Part shown: positions 63,005 to 64,000 of the stretch, piece by piece
How positions within the stretch are numbered: position 1 is the stretch's first letter
Layout: the number at the start of each line of letters is the position of its first letter
From: Roseimarinus sp035271585
GTDB taxonomy: Bacteria > Bacteroidota > Bacteroidia > Bacteroidales > Prolixibacteraceae
DNA length: 64,000 nt
Assembly: GCA_035271585.1 (NCBI GenBank)
Contig: DATERL010000142.1
Location: forward strand, 1-64,000
Reading direction: 5' to 3'
The notes under the pieces: generated by a model
The model's database searches: none
Told to the model about the DNA's origin: nothing
What the model saw: only the letters and a program-made list of their open reading frames with translations
Translations under genes and position numbers: made by a program

Positions 63005-63040
63005 GTTAGATTAGTTAGGTTAGTTAGGTTAGTTTAATTA
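63005..63040 (+). repeat. Tandem 9-bp repeats (GTTAGGTTA)
   Basis: Four consecutive units: GTTAGATTA, GTTAGGTTA, GTTAGGTTA, GTTTAATTA; the middle two are identical. It lies between tonB and its terminator. Confidence 0.8.
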
Positions 63041-63043
63041 GAA

Positions 63044-63076
63044 AAGGATAGGTTGTTCAATCTATCCTTCTTTTTT
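63044..63076 (+). terminator. Rho-independent terminator between tonB and the SxtJ gene
   Basis: AAGGATAG (63044-63051) pairs with CTATCCTT (63062-63069), followed by CTTTTTT on the plus strand. It lies between convergent genes and may serve both. Confidence 0.8.
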
Positions 63077-63086
63077 CTTCAAAGTT

Positions 63087-63452
63087 TCACCAAATATTTT
63101 TAAAATCGCTGCCAACATACTTATGTCCCCGCGTAACCCATTGCGTTTCACCCAAATGTTTTAGTTTCATTGGATTTTTATTAAATAAATTATGAAGTAA
63201 TGCGATTGGAACCAACAAAAAGAAAAACATGATTCCCAAAACAATTTTTGAAACAACAAAACCTAAAATATCGCCCAAATTAAACCAAGCACGTGCAATA
63301 ATATCGGCCAGTGGCTTAATAAAAACTCCAATACTACCCACCACAACCGAAACGTAAAGAAGGTATGTTTTGTCGAAAACCAAGAATAAAACTAAAAAAC
63401 CGGTCACAATTACCAGTAAAGCTTCGTTTGTTTTATTATTACGTTTTACCAT
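63087..63452 (-). CDS. SxtJ family membrane protein
   Basis: 121 residues with three hydrophobic segments (~12-28, 30-50, 66-85). The segment IGVFIKPLADIIARAWFNLGDILGFVVSKIVLGIMFFFLLVPIALL and the end NPMKLKHLGETQWVTRGH are as in SxtJ-like proteins that accompany carbamoyltransferases. No activity is known. It is 15 bp downstream of DUF5989. Confidence 0.8.
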   Translation of the reverse strand: MVKRNNKTNEALLVIVTGFLVLFLVFDKTYLLYVSVVVGSIGVFIKPLADIIARAWFNLGDILGFVVSKIVLGIMFFFLLVPIALLHNLFNKNPMKLKHLGETQWVTRGHKYVGSDFKNIW

Positions 63453-63467
63453 GAGTTGTAGATTTAA

Positions 63468-63617
63468 TCAAAATAGAGTATAAATAAATGGAGCCAAAGC
63501 ACTACCAGAGCTTAAAATAATAAGTAAACCTAACAATACAAAAATGATGAACATTGGAATTAACCACCATTTTTTTCGTTCTTTCATGTAGTTCCAAAAA
63601 TCTCTTAAAAAATCCAT
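63468..63617 (-). CDS. DUF5989 small membrane protein
   Basis: 49 residues from ATG at 63617 (MDFLRDFWNYMKERKKWWLIPMFIIFVLLGLLIILSSGSALAPFIYTLF). The frame is open 24 codons further upstream, but the family begins at MDFL. One membrane helix, ending in the conserved SALAPFIYTLF. Found in other genomes between carbamoyltransferase and SxtJ genes, as here. Confidence 0.85.
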   Translation of the reverse strand: MDFLRDFWNYMKERKKWWLIPMFIIFVLLGLLIILSSGSALAPFIYTLF

Positions 63618-63661
63618 ACTTATATATTTTTTATGCGAAGATAAGATTTGCCAATCATATT

Positions 63662-64000
63662 TTAATCGAGTATAAAATCTTCTTGCCAATTATCTGTTTT
63701 ATCCCACTCGGGTTGATCTTCTTTTTTAAAAACAAAGTCGTTTATTACCAAGTAATCCATTTCGGTGCGCATAAAGCATCGGTAAGCATCGTCGGGGGTG
63801 CAAACAATGGGTTCGCCCCTCACATTAAAGCTTGTATTAACAATAAGGCCTACTCCTGTCAATTTTTTGAACGCATCGATTAGTTTCCAATAGCGCTCGT
63901 TGGTTTCACGATGAACGGTTTGAACCCTTGCCGACAGATCGATATGAGTTATTGCAGGCACTTGGCTCCTTTCAACGTATAAGCGCTCAATTAAAGACAG
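63662..64000 (-). CDS. Carbamoyltransferase, C-terminal part (runs off the window)
   Basis: The last ~112 residues of a NodU/CmcH-type O-carbamoyltransferase; the frame stays open to the window edge (LSLIERLYVERSQVPAITHIDLSARVQTV). Characteristic are GLIVNTSFNVRGEPIVCTPDDAYRCFMRTEMDYLVI. Full-length members (~570-600 residues) transfer a carbamoyl group from carbamoyl phosphate to hydroxyl groups of sugars or secondary metabolites. It heads the operon with DUF5989 and SxtJ. Confidence 0.9.
   Translation of the reverse strand: MSLIERLYVERSQVPAITHIDLSARVQTVHRETNERYWKLIDAFKKLTGVGLIVNTSFNVRGEPIVCTPDDAYRCFMRTEMDYLVINDFVFKKEDQPEWDKTDNWQEDFILD

Noticed and set aside
63618..63689. 24-residue extension of DUF5989
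   Set aside because: The family begins with MDFL; the extension looks like random translation of the gap after the carbamoyltransferase gene.

Overview
The window reads as a chromosomal segment of an AT-rich member of the Bacteroidota, most likely of the Bacteroidales/Marinilabiliales type. Support comes from TonB-dependent receptors with an N-terminal carboxypeptidase-regulatory-like domain, DUF4249 lipoproteins, a DUF4492-cydA-cydB operon, a PorE-like TPR/PD40/OmpA protein, genes without Shine-Dalgarno sequences, and many TAnnTTTG promoter elements typical of the primary sigma factor of this phylum. I see no insertion sequence, prophage, CRISPR array, rRNA or tRNA gene.

Layout. 1-4.2 kb: HAD phosphatase, YitT-type membrane protein and patatin/beta-barrel protein, flanked by two direct copies of a ~130 bp dispersed repeat. 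4.2-6 kb (minus): a small PAS protein and a GH16-like protein that seems to have lost its catalytic motif. 6.2-10.7 kb: type 2 isopentenyl-diphosphate isomerase, lipocalin, PlsC, CPBP protease and DUF819 protein. 10.8-19.4 kb: guaA; a sugar-binding lipoprotein divergent from a chemoreceptor; an oxidoreductase; a FGE-sulfatase-type lipoprotein; cysH.

19.5-34.2 kb is the most striking region: four consecutive pairs of a TonB-dependent receptor followed 11-12 bp later by a DUF4249 lipoprotein. The pairs form two subtypes, (1,4) and (2,3), and receptor and lipoprotein subtypes match within each pair. Receptor 4 is a mosaic whose N-terminal part is almost identical to receptor 3 while its barrel resembles receptor 1. 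No sigma/anti-sigma pair, SusD or enzyme accompanies them. A GC-richer, potentially structured RNA element follows the array (34460-34554).

34.5-46.4 kb: a minimal ABC transporter, an uncharacterised lipoprotein, an outer-membrane MetA-like protein, the cytochrome bd operon with a 39-residue CydX-like ORF at its end (37251-37370), folD, ffh, a stand-alone archaeal-type threonyl-tRNA editing domain, yqgF/ruvX, def and comEC. 46.6-57.9 kb: trkA-trkH, a Sua5/YrdC protein, an esterase lipoprotein, carbonic anhydrase, a cysteine-cluster protein, a drug/metabolite exporter, ptb-buk (acyl-phosphate ATP production), TatD-like hydrolase and tcdA. 57.9-64 kb: a PorE-like protein, a GH36-like lipoprotein with Asn at the nucleophile position, tonB, and the end of a carbamoyltransferase-DUF5989-SxtJ operon running off the right edge.

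Together the genes suggest a fermentative or microaerobic bacterium (cytochrome bd, ptb-buk) that imports macromolecule-derived nutrients through TonB. All functional statements are by reading the sequence only; no database search was run.
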